Part shown: positions 1-6,648 of the stretch, piece after piece
Position numbering within the stretch: position 1 is the stretch's first letter
How the letters are laid out: every line of letters begins with the position of its first letter
DNA from: Ruminococcus sp. UBA3280
Lineage (GTDB): Bacteria > Bacillota > Clostridia > Oscillospirales > Ruminococcaceae
Reading direction: 5' to 3'
Assembly: GCA_002362175.1 (NCBI GenBank)
Contig: DETU01000035.1
Coordinates: forward strand, 34,150-43,486
Length of the DNA stretch: 9,337 nucleotides
Made by a program: the position numbers and the translations under genes
The notes under the pieces: model-generated
Databases searched by the model: none
Seen by the model: the letters and a program-made list of their open reading frames with translations, nothing else
What the model was told of the DNA's origin: nothing

Positions 1-1470
1 TACAATCCTATCTGGATGATGGCTGACTCCGGTGCGAGAGGTTCAATTTCACAGATTCGTCAGCTTGCGGGAATGCGTGGACTTATCGCCAATACTTCAG
101 GTACGGTTATCGAGATTCCGATTCGTGCAAATTACCGTGAAGGACTTAACATTCTTGAATACTTCATTGCTTCACGAGGTGCGAGAAAAGGTCTTGCCGA
201 TACCGCTCTCCGTACAGCCGACTCAGGTTACCTTACACGTCGTCTTGTTGACGTTTCACAGGACGTTATTATTCGTGAGGAGGACTGCGGAACTACTGAA
301 GGTATTGAAGTTTATGAAATCAAGAACGGAAACGAAGTGGTTGAACCGTTTGCAGAACGTCTTGTCGGAAGATACCTCTCCGAAGACCTCAGAGACGCAA
401 CAGGTGAACTTATCGTATCACGCAACAAGCTTATTACAGACAACGATGCAAAGAAAATCATGGAAGCAGGCGTTGAGAAAATAAAAATCCGTTCTGTCCT
501 CCAGTGTAAAGCAAGGACGGGTGTTTGTGCGAAATGCTACGGTGCTAACCTTGCAAACAATAACATCGTTTCAGTTGGTGAAGCAGTCGGCGTTATCGCT
601 GCCCAGTCAATCGGTGAACCCGGTACACAGCTTACTATGAGAACATTCCACACCGGTGGTGTTGCTTCTGCCGATGCCGAAGATATTACACAGGGTCTCC
701 CTCGTGTTGAAGAACTTTTTGAAAGCAGACGACCAAAGGGTGCCGCTATTCTCTCAAGAATCTCAGGAACTATTCACATTGAGGAAATCAAAACAACACA
801 GAATATCGTTGTTACAAACGACGAAACAGGCGAAGTTGAAAGTTATATGATTCCTTACAACCTTAAAATCAGGGTTCAGGAGGGTGAAAAGATTGAAAAG
901 GGTACACGTCTTACCGAAGGTAATATTTACCCTGCCGATATTCTCAATATCCTCGGAACACAGGCTGTTCAGAACTACATTATAAATGAAGTTCAGAAGG
1001 TTTATCGTTTACAGGGTGTTGACATCAACGACAAGCACATTGAAGTTATCGTAAGACAGATGCTCCGCAAGATTAAAGTTGAGGAAACAGGAAGCAGTTA
1101 TCTTCTTCCCGGTACTCTCGTTGACAGCAAGGAAATTGACGCTATCAACGAAGAACTTCAGGCAAGAATTGATGCAGGTGAATTTGACCTCCAGCTTGTT
1201 CAGACAAGTCCCGTTCTTCAGGGTATCACAAAAGCTTCTTCCAACTCGGACAGCTTTATGTCAGCCGCTTCATTCCAGGAAACCACAAAAGCTCTCACAG
1301 ATGCGGCTATCAGAGGCAAGAGTGACAGACTTCTTGGTCTTAAAGAAAACGTTATTATCGGTAAGCTTATTCCTGCTGGTACAGGTATGGATTGCTACAG
1401 TCACGTAAAAGTTGTTAAAAACGATTCTTACGTTGAACACAATACAATCCCGATTTCTCCGATAGTATAA
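1..1470 (+). CDS. rpoC: DNA-directed RNA polymerase subunit beta', C-terminal 489 residues (5' end outside window)
   Basis: This is the C-terminal part of the beta' subunit of RNA polymerase, which forms the catalytic cleft with beta. The reading frame is open from base 1, so the start lies outside the window; the first ATG at 16 is internal. The opening codons read NPIWMMADSGARGS, a conserved beta' block. The zinc site is visible as four cysteines at window codons 96, 169, 176 and 179 (CGTTEG, then CKARTGVCAKC), with the same spacing as the known beta' site. The trigger-loop region VGEAVGVIAAQSIGEPGTQL to FHTGG lies at about codons 189-220. It has no large insertion of the kind found in Proteobacteria, as expected for Firmicutes. 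The gene ends in TAA at 1470 and is followed by a hairpin, not by rpsL, rpsG or fusA. Identification is essentially certain. Confidence 0.99.
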   Translation, partial: YNPIWMMADSGARGSISQIRQLAGMRGLIANTSGTVIEIPIRANYREGLNILEYFIASRGARKGLADTALRTADSGYLTRRLVDVSQDVIIREEDCGTTEGIEVYEIKNGNEVVEPFAERLVGRYLSEDLRDATGELIVSRNKLITDNDAKKIMEAGVEKIKIRSVLQCKARTGVCAKCYGANLANNNIVSVGEAVGVIAAQSIGEPGTQLTMRTFHTGGVASADAEDITQGLPRVEELFESRRPKGAAILSRISGTIHIEEIKTTQNIVVTNDETGEVESYMIPYNLKIRVQEGEKIEKGTRLTEGNIYPADILNILGTQAVQNYIINEVQKVYRLQGVDINDKHIEVIVRQMLRKIKVEETGSSYLLPGTLVDSKEIDAINEELQARIDAGEFDLQLVQTSPVLQGITKASSNSDSFMSAASFQETTKALTDAAIRGKSDRLLGLKENVIIGKLIPAGTGMDCYSHVKVVKNDSYVEHNTIPISPIV

Positions 1471-1487
1471 AAAATATATAAAAATTC

Positions 1488-1516
1488 AAGCCCGAAAGCT
1501 TATTACTTTCGGGCTT
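1488..1516. terminator. Bidirectional intrinsic terminator between rpoC and the convergent SCIFF/TIR operon
   Basis: AAGCCCGAAAG (1488-1498) and CTTTCGGGCTT (1506-1516) form a perfect 11-bp stem with a 7-nt loop. On the minus strand the hairpin is followed by GAATTTTTATATATTTTTT, a good U-tract. On the plus strand it is followed by the weaker ATTATTATTT. It lies between two convergent stop codons, 17 nt after rpoC and 4 nt from the stop of the leftward gene, so it probably ends both transcripts. Confidence 0.9.
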
Positions 1517-1520
1517 ATTA

Positions 1521-2564
1521 TTATTTACACAGTAGTGCTATTTTCATATTAGAATTACTGGAATCCCAAAACTCATTAAACGCATAATCTCCGATTATCT
1601 GACATTTTTCTGTTTCCCGTATATTGCATTTTTGGTATTTGTCGTAATACTCAAAGGCAAAATAAAATTCTTTGTCGGCTTTGTCGTCGGGAATCGGTAT
1701 CCACATATTAACATTCTGACCACATTCTTCAAGACTGTATGCCGATAAAAACTCATATTCACCGTTTACCCAGTCAAAAGCAGATTCTGAAATTTCACTG
1801 AAAACCTTTTCAGGCTTGCCGTAAATACTTTCATATGGTAAATAATACAATAAGTCATTATATTTTGCTATTTCGAACGTCCTGCACTCATTATCACGTT
1901 TCGGGAAATCAACTACACGGTAGCCAGTAATATATGGTGCATATGCGTCAATAAAGCTACTTGAACCGTTCTTGATGAAATCATCAAGAATTTCCTGCGA
2001 CGAAAAAGAATAAAATTCACATTCAGTAATATTACGTCGTAAAAAGTCAAAAGCAGGTACTTCCTCAAAATCATTATTTACGCAATAAACGTACAAACTT
2101 TCGCTTTGTTCCGACAGAACTTTTTTCAGACTGTCTGTATCGCCCATACGGTAGAGTTGTCTGTACATTCCATATGTGTAGAAATCATACTCAAAGTCTT
2201 TCATATCGGCTTTTATCATATTAATAAGTACATTTTCTATTTTTTTTGCCTGATAATCGTCACAACCGTCTGTACTTTCTTCAACTCCGCTTATTTCAAC
2301 ATGATATTCCTTTTCACCCTCACGCACAGTCACATCAACGTTATCACCCTCAAATGTACTGAATATATCATCTTCCATAATTACATCTGCGTTAACCGCT
2401 TCAACGTCTATTCCGTACTTTTTATGCATATATGCACAAGCATTCTGTTTGCCGAGTGCGATTTTTTCGTTGTATATACGTTTTTTCATGTGATTATCGT
2501 AAATAACAAGTCCGACAATCAAAGAAACTATTATCGTAACAAAACATACTACCGCTTTTTTCAT
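1521..2564 (-). CDS. Membrane-anchored protein of unknown function (347 aa)
   Basis: I do not recognise a named family. The protein starts MKKAVVCFVTIIVSLIVGLV, a single hydrophobic segment at about residues 4-22 after two lysines and before KKR. This looks like a signal anchor or uncleaved signal peptide; there is no clear lipobox, as the cysteine at residue 7 lies inside the hydrophobic run without a lipobox pattern. The remaining ~320 residues are acidic and rich in Tyr, Phe and Asp, with no further membrane segment, and are probably outside the cell. A GGTGA Shine-Dalgarno sequence overlaps the stop codon of the upstream gene and sits close before the ATG at 2564, so the start is well supported and the two genes are probably translated in tandem. 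It is the last gene of the leftward operon, ending just before the hairpin at 1488-1516. An envelope role is inference only. Confidence 0.85.
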   Translation of the reverse strand: MKKAVVCFVTIIVSLIVGLVIYDNHMKKRIYNEKIALGKQNACAYMHKKYGIDVEAVNADVIMEDDIFSTFEGDNVDVTVREGEKEYHVEISGVEESTDGCDDYQAKKIENVLINMIKADMKDFEYDFYTYGMYRQLYRMGDTDSLKKVLSEQSESLYVYCVNNDFEEVPAFDFLRRNITECEFYSFSSQEILDDFIKNGSSSFIDAYAPYITGYRVVDFPKRDNECRTFEIAKYNDLLYYLPYESIYGKPEKVFSEISESAFDWVNGEYEFLSAYSLEECGQNVNMWIPIPDDKADKEFYFAFEYYDKYQKCNIRETEKCQIIGDYAFNEFWDSSNSNMKIALLCK

Positions 2565-2570
2565 AACTTA

Positions 2571-2930
2571 TCACCAGTACAGCCCCTTTTTTATTCCGAC
2601 AACTTCATAGTCCATTTTTTCAAGCAGTTCAAAACCGTCAATTACTATATGTTTACGGGTTGTAAAAGCCCTCTGTTCCTGCAAATACGGCAAAATCAAA
2701 CCAGCCATTGCCGGCTCGACTATTTTTACATTTTTTTCTGTTCCGTCCTTTTTCAGAACAACACTCATATTAAATTCACCGTTGATACATTTGTCCGTAA
2801 AGTCAACACTGATAGTTGAAGTTTTGTCGCCCTCCGGAGACAGAAAAAGCGAAGTAGTATAGTAGTAAACATTCCACCACCAGATGTATTTCTTGCCGTT
2901 GACTGTTATTGTACGTGTTTTACGTTTCAT
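2571..2930 (-). CDS. Small protein of unknown function (119 aa)
   Basis: No family is recognised. The preferred start is the ATG at 2930 (MKRKTRTITVNGKKYIWWWN). Its first A is the last base of the upstream TAA stop (TAATG), and GGTGG lies 5 nt before it. An ATG at 2942 would add four residues but has a poorly placed ribosome site. The protein has no signal peptide or membrane helix. It opens with a beta-rich, aromatic segment (VNGKKYIWWWNVYYY, residues 10-24) and ends IDGFELLEKMDYEV...KKGLYW, which looks like a folded alpha/beta domain with a conserved-type C-terminus. It sits between the deaminase-like gene (1-nt overlap) and the membrane-anchored unknown (6-nt gap), so it is almost certainly translated as part of the operon. 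Function cannot be assigned. Confidence 0.82.
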   Translation of the reverse strand: MKRKTRTITVNGKKYIWWWNVYYYTTSLFLSPEGDKTSTISVDFTDKCINGEFNMSVVLKKDGTEKNVKIVEPAMAGLILPYLQEQRAFTTRKHIVIDGFELLEKMDYEVVGIKKGLYW

Positions 2931-3319
2931 TATATCCACCATTCAGGCGTAATATCACCTAATTTTACAGTTTTTCGGGTTTCGTAATCAAGCATTATTT
3001 CTATACCTTTATAACTTTTCGGCATAAGCTGTACCATAAGTTCACGGCACGCTCCGCATGGTACACCTGTTTTACCGTCAGGCATTAAAGCAAGTACTTT
3101 GTCTATCCCGTTCTCACCATTTGTAATCATGTTAAATATGGCGTTACGTTCGGCACATATGCCAAGAGTTGAACAGGTATCAACACAAACTCCCGTGTAT
3201 ATACTGCCCGACTTTGAAAGTATAGCTGCTGACACTTCTCCTGCTGTTACATAATCGGATATACGACGTTCATTCTTTACCGATTTTGCTGATAAATAAA
3301 GCTTTTGCCATATATCCAT
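2930..3319 (-). CDS. Cytidine deaminase-like zinc-dependent deaminase (129 aa)
   Basis: This is a small soluble deaminase of the cytidine deaminase fold. Both zinc-site motifs are present: CAE at residues 55-57 (Cys ligand plus catalytic Glu) and PCGAC at 87-91 (two Cys ligands at 88 and 91). The length matches homotetrameric Cdd enzymes of about 130 aa. The segments before and after (GVCVDTCSTLGICAERNAI; LDYETRKTVKLGDITPEWW) differ enough from housekeeping Cdd that the substrate is uncertain. Cytidine or deoxycytidine is the default guess; a blasticidin-type or other pyrimidine substrate is possible. The start at 3319 is chosen because an AGGA sits a few bases upstream and it lies 2 nt after the scfB stop; the longer frame from 3370 would overlap scfB by 49 nt. 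It is the fourth gene of the operon. Confidence 0.88.
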   Translation of the reverse strand: MDIWQKLYLSAKSVKNERRISDYVTAGEVSAAILSKSGSIYTGVCVDTCSTLGICAERNAIFNMITNGENGIDKVLALMPDGKTGVPCGACRELMVQLMPKSYKGIEIMLDYETRKTVKLGDITPEWWI

Positions 3320-3321
3320 TA

Positions 3322-4689
3322 CTATTCCTGTTCTCCGAAAATACGAATAGCTTTCATCATAATCGCACATTCAAGACGTTTCTTTTCAAGCTGACATGAA
3401 AGTTTGTGTGCGGTTCTGATGTCGCCCATGTACTGATAGTTGTTGGCATTGCAACCACCACTACAATAGAACTTAGCCCAGCACTTCTTACACTCGGGTT
3501 TTGTATAGATATGAGCCTTTGCAAAATCCTGTTTCATTTCCATATTGAAAGTACCCTCATCAATATTGCCCATTTTGTACTCATCTTTTCCGACAAACTG
3601 ATGACACGGGAAAATATCACCGTCGGGGGTAATAGCAACGTAGTCGTTTCCGCAACCACAGCCACGAAGTCTCTTTATAGCACAAGGCCCTTGGTCAAGG
3701 TCAATCATGAAGTGGAAGAAATTGAATTTTTTACCGTTCTTCTCATTTTCGATAATTCTCTTTGCAAGTCTTTCATACTCGTTGAAAACGTCGGGCAGGT
3801 CTTTTTCGGTAAGTGCGTACTCGTCCGAATCTCCTACAACAGGTTCAATTGAAATCTGGTCAAAACCTGCGTCATAAAGTGCAAAAACGTCATCAGCAAA
3901 GTCAAGGTTGTGGTTAGTAAAAGTACCTCTTACATAGTATTCCTTGTCACCTCTTCTATCAACAAGCTTTTTGAAAGCGGGAAGAATCTTGTCATAACAG
4001 CCTGTACCGTCAACACGTACACGCATAAAGTCGTTTACTTCCTTTCTTCCGTCAATGGAAAGTACGACATTAGACATTTCCTTGTTGATAAAGTCAATTT
4101 TGTCATCATCGAGAAGAAGTCCGTTTGTAGTTATAGTAAAGCGGAATTTCTTGTTGAACTCTGCTTCACGGCTTCTTGCATAATTTACAATCTGCTTTAC
4201 AACGTCGAAATTCATAAGCGGTTCACCGCCGAAGAAATCAAGTTCAAGATTTTGACGGTCGCCCGACTTTTCAAGCAGGAAATCAATAGCGTGCTTGCCT
4301 GTTTCAAAGGACATGAGTTTTCTTCCCTTACCGAAATCGCCGGTAGACGCAAAACAGTACTTACAGCGAAGATTACAGTCGTGTGCGATATTAAGACACA
4401 TTGCCTTTACAGGTGAAGCTACTGAATAATCAGCATATTTTTCATATTGGTCATCAGAGAAAAGAATCTTGTCGTTGTAGAGTTCAACTATTTCATTATA
4501 ACAGTTTTTTATGTCCTCTTCATCATATACCTTTGAAAGTTTTTCAAGTACCTTTTCGGGACATTCTTCTGTGAACGGAGGTTCAACGTTGTCAAGAAGG
4601 TCGTATGTGAGTTCGTCAACGATATGAACACCACCGCTGTTCACGTCCAGAACTATATTGAATCCGTTTAACTTATACTTATGTATCAT
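3322..4689 (-). CDS. scfB: Thioether cross-link-forming SCIFF peptide maturase, radical SAM/SPASM (455 aa)
   Basis: This enzyme uses S-adenosylmethionine and iron-sulfur clusters to form Cys thioether cross-links in the SCIFF precursor, giving a ranthipeptide; characterised relatives are clostridial CteB and Tte1186. The N-terminal ~90 residues match a peptide-binding (RRE-like) region. The radical SAM motif CNLRCKYC holds Cys105, Cys109 and Cys112. GGEP at 154-157 is the SAM-contact motif and TTNG at 187-190 is also typical. The C-terminal SPASM region has cysteines at 336, 344, 346, 362, 400, 403, 409, 413 and 432, enough for two auxiliary [4Fe-4S] clusters. Length is normal for the family. 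The start at 4689 has AAAGGA upstream and lies 14 nt after the TIR gene. Unusually, the substrate gene at 6357-6494 is separated from it by a terminator and the TIR gene. Confidence 0.97.
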   Translation of the reverse strand: MIHKYKLNGFNIVLDVNSGGVHIVDELTYDLLDNVEPPFTEECPEKVLEKLSKVYDEEDIKNCYNEIVELYNDKILFSDDQYEKYADYSVASPVKAMCLNIAHDCNLRCKYCFASTGDFGKGRKLMSFETGKHAIDFLLEKSGDRQNLELDFFGGEPLMNFDVVKQIVNYARSREAEFNKKFRFTITTNGLLLDDDKIDFINKEMSNVVLSIDGRKEVNDFMRVRVDGTGCYDKILPAFKKLVDRRGDKEYYVRGTFTNHNLDFADDVFALYDAGFDQISIEPVVGDSDEYALTEKDLPDVFNEYERLAKRIIENEKNGKKFNFFHFMIDLDQGPCAIKRLRGCGCGNDYVAITPDGDIFPCHQFVGKDEYKMGNIDEGTFNMEMKQDFAKAHIYTKPECKKCWAKFYCSGGCNANNYQYMGDIRTAHKLSCQLEKKRLECAIMMKAIRIFGEQE

Positions 4690-4703
4690 TTTAAATTTTC
4701 CTT

Positions 4704-6281
4704 TCAGATTTTATTTTTCTTGTTTATTATGTCCAGCTTTTCGTCAAGTTGTTTTTTCAGCTTTTTATTATGCCTGATTATAAAGATAAGAAAAATAACA
4801 GGAAGTATCAGGTGAAAAAACGCTACAACGAAATCTGAGGCTATCGGAAGATAATCAATTATTTCAACTGCATATATTATAAGAAGTTTTGAAAAATACC
4901 AATATACAATATACAGTCCTATTATTTTGCCTATTGAAAAATGCTTTTTGTCATATTCATTTATAGCAATTTCACGAAGCTGAACTACTTCATTATTCTG
5001 ACTGTCATAATCAAAATCGGGAGCATTTTCATTGTATGCAAGCCGTCTTGTCAGGTTTTCACGAGCTTTTCTGTTGCGTTTTTTAGCATAAGGCAATAAA
5101 AAGAACAAAGGCAAAATCAAAGCTATAAAAAAGCCTGAAAACGCAGTCTGAAATCTCACACCCAATATTTCCATCATGAATAAAGTTACAGCAATAATCA
5201 GAATATCTGCACCTATAATTTTTAAAGGGTGAAAATATTCCTCCTTAAAAATTTTCTTAGCATTTCTCTTTTCATAGATAAGTTGCTGATGATTGATATT
5301 TTCAAGTATACGAAGCTTGGAACGTTCATTTTTCAGCTGTCCCTCAAACTGCTCCATAAGTACATTTAACTGAGATTTTGCACCCTCACTTGCTTTCATT
5401 ATGTCCTGAACGTTTTTCATGACGTTCTCAAAAGCGTTTGTTTCGGACAAATCCTGTGCCTGAAATCCTCTGAACTCAATCGGCAACTGACTTACAGACA
5501 TATCCGCATAGCACGGAATAAGTATTTTTGACTTGTCTTTTTTCATAAGTTCAATAAACCTGCTCCACTCGTTTCTTACCCAAACGGAATCGAAATGTTC
5601 CGCAGAAGTTCCGACACAAACCATAATCTGTGCGGAATTTATCGCCGAATATATGTAAGGTTCAAACTCTGTACCGAGTTTATCTTTAAGGGTTACAGGT
5701 GCAAAAAATACTTTTATATTCTGCTGTGTAAGTGTGGAATACAGTTTTTCAGCAAGAAGTGCGTCCGCTGAACGTTTGCCGTTTTTGTCGGTTTCCTTGT
5801 AACATATGAAAACATCAAACGGCTTTTCGTTCACGGCAATTGCAAGTATTCTCTGCTGAATATCATTAATTACCTCCGCAAGCTGTATGTAGACATTTCT
5901 TAAACTTACGTCCGAGTATTCAAGAACTTTCCTGAACTCATGAATATCCTGAATCTTTTCAAAAGAAGTACGGTGGCACGTCGGCACTCTGTCCTGTGTT
6001 TGAGGGTCAACGACATACTCAATGCCATACTTGCACAGACAAAGTCCCCAGTAGGCTTCAGCTTCTTCGGGAAAATCATTCACAATATCCCTGTAAACAT
6101 CTGACGCTCTGTCAAAATCACAGGCAAAACGCAGGCTGTTGGCTTTACTGAAAAGTTGCAGTTTCTTCTCACTGCTAAGGTCGGGAACAGTCTGAACAGA
6201 ATCACAGTATTCGCATTTACATATACGCATACCCGATTGTATGTTAAGATTGGCACCGCACATCTGACAACTGAATACCAT
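4704..6281 (-). CDS. Zinc-ribbon TIR-domain multi-pass membrane protein (525 aa)
   Basis: Four parts can be read. Residues 1-33 hold a zinc ribbon: Cys5-x2-Cys8 and Cys23-x2-Cys26, plus Cys21. Residues ~38-150 are helical and TPR-like (SKANSLRFACDFDRASDVYR). Residues ~154-298 are a TIR domain: PFDVFICYKETD begins it, and Glu238 in FDSVWVRNEW sits where TIR NADases carry their catalytic glutamate. After a charged coiled-coil-like stretch (~300-345) come about four membrane helices near 353-372, 375-397, 450-473 and 480-503, then a basic tail. Bacterial TIR domains often cleave NAD+ or make NAD-derived signals; activity here is inference. The ATG at 6281 has GAGGTG 6 nt upstream. An in-frame ATG at 6317 is rejected because it lies inside the terminator hairpin. 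The gene has no obvious promoter of its own and probably depends on read-through from SCIFF. Confidence 0.93.
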   Translation of the reverse strand: MVFSCQMCGANLNIQSGMRICKCEYCDSVQTVPDLSSEKKLQLFSKANSLRFACDFDRASDVYRDIVNDFPEEAEAYWGLCLCKYGIEYVVDPQTQDRVPTCHRTSFEKIQDIHEFRKVLEYSDVSLRNVYIQLAEVINDIQQRILAIAVNEKPFDVFICYKETDKNGKRSADALLAEKLYSTLTQQNIKVFFAPVTLKDKLGTEFEPYIYSAINSAQIMVCVGTSAEHFDSVWVRNEWSRFIELMKKDKSKILIPCYADMSVSQLPIEFRGFQAQDLSETNAFENVMKNVQDIMKASEGAKSQLNVLMEQFEGQLKNERSKLRILENINHQQLIYEKRNAKKIFKEEYFHPLKIIGADILIIAVTLFMMEILGVRFQTAFSGFFIALILPLFFLLPYAKKRNRKARENLTRRLAYNENAPDFDYDSQNNEVVQLREIAINEYDKKHFSIGKIIGLYIVYWYFSKLLIIYAVEIIDYLPIASDFVVAFFHLILPVIFLIFIIRHNKKLKKQLDEKLDIINKKNKI

Positions 6282-6287
6282 AACGTT

Positions 6288-6293
6288 CACCTC
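6288..6293 (-). promoter_or_regulatory. Ribosome binding site of the TIR gene
   Basis: GAGGTG on the minus strand, 6 nt before the ATG at 6281. It decides between two in-frame starts, because the upstream ATG (6317) falls inside the SCIFF terminator stem-loop. Confidence 0.75.
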
Positions 6294-6299
6294 ATAACT

Positions 6300-6336
6300 A
6301 AAAAATTGAGGCAGCATTATAACAATACTGCCTCAA
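6300..6336 (-). terminator. Strong intrinsic terminator between SCIFF precursor and the TIR/scfB genes
   Basis: On the minus strand TTGAGGCAG (6336-6328) pairs perfectly with CTGCCTCAA (6314-6306), and about four more inner pairs close a 5-nt loop. A run of six or more U follows (6305-6300). It lies 20 nt after the SCIFF stop and ends 18 nt before the TIR start. It should stop most SCIFF transcripts and let only read-through reach TIR, scfB and the genes beyond, giving far more precursor than maturase message. Confidence 0.9.
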
Positions 6337-6356
6337 GGGAAATGCAGAAGAATTTC

Positions 6357-6494
6357 TTATCTCTCGCACTTCTGGTTAGCAACTGTGCATGAAGTCTTAC
6401 AAGCAGACTGACATGAAGCCTGACACTTGCCACAGCCGCCCTTCTTAGCGGACTCCTTAAGGTTAGCCTTGTTGATTGTCTGAATGTGTTTCAT
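6357..6494 (-). CDS. scfA: Six-cysteine ranthipeptide precursor SCIFF (45 aa)
   Basis: This is the 'six cysteines in forty-five residues' peptide, a ribosomally made precursor conserved in Clostridia whose cysteines are joined by thioether links to nearby residues by ScfB. The translation begins MKHIQTINKANLKESAKKGG (leader part). The core that follows carries cysteines at 21, 24, 28, 32, 36 and 43, and the protein ends NQKCER. Exactly 45 residues and six Cys match the family definition. GGAGG (6503-6507) lies 8 nt before the ATG. A consensus promoter stands about 55 nt upstream and a strong terminator follows at once, so it can be made as a short, abundant mRNA. The biological role of SCIFF is not settled; a link to cell-density signalling has been reported in solventogenic clostridia. 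Identification is near certain. Confidence 0.97.
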   Translation of the reverse strand: MKHIQTINKANLKESAKKGGCGKCQASCQSACKTSCTVANQKCER

Positions 6495-6548
6495 AGTATA
6501 AACCTCCGGTATTTTATTACGGTTTTCACCGCAGAATGATTAATTATT

Positions 6549-6577
6549 ATTATACCATATCGGCAGGAATTTTTCAA
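6549..6577 (-). promoter_or_regulatory. Sigma-A promoter of the SCIFF operon
   Basis: TTGAAA (6577-6572), a 17-nt spacer and a perfect TATAAT (6554-6549) read leftward, giving a predicted start near 6542 and a leader of about 48 nt. The leader contains a short CGGT-GAAA-ACCG hairpin (6520-6531) before the GGAGG. No operator or riboswitch is recognised. Confidence 0.85.
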
Positions 6578-6648
6578 TATATTTTTTTATGTAAAACATT
6601 TTTTGTTAAATTTCGACAATTGAACGGTATATAAGTTGTAAAAAATTA

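Noticed and set aside
2106..2819. Long open frame (237 codons) on the plus strand
   Set aside because: It lies antisense to two well-supported genes with ribosome sites and close operon spacing; its translation is rich in Phe, Tyr, Cys and His with no domain, a typical shadow frame.
3406..4416. Two plus-strand open frames opposite scfB
   Set aside because: They are antisense to the radical SAM gene, have no motifs, and their length is explained by codon bias of scfB.
6282..6317. Upstream in-frame start for the TIR gene
   Set aside because: It lies inside the terminator hairpin and lacks a ribosome site, whereas the ATG at 6281 follows GAGGTG and begins directly before the zinc ribbon.
6578..6648. 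Possible terminator after the ABC-F gene
   Set aside because: The region is AT-rich with T runs, but I found no convincing GC-containing stem before them.
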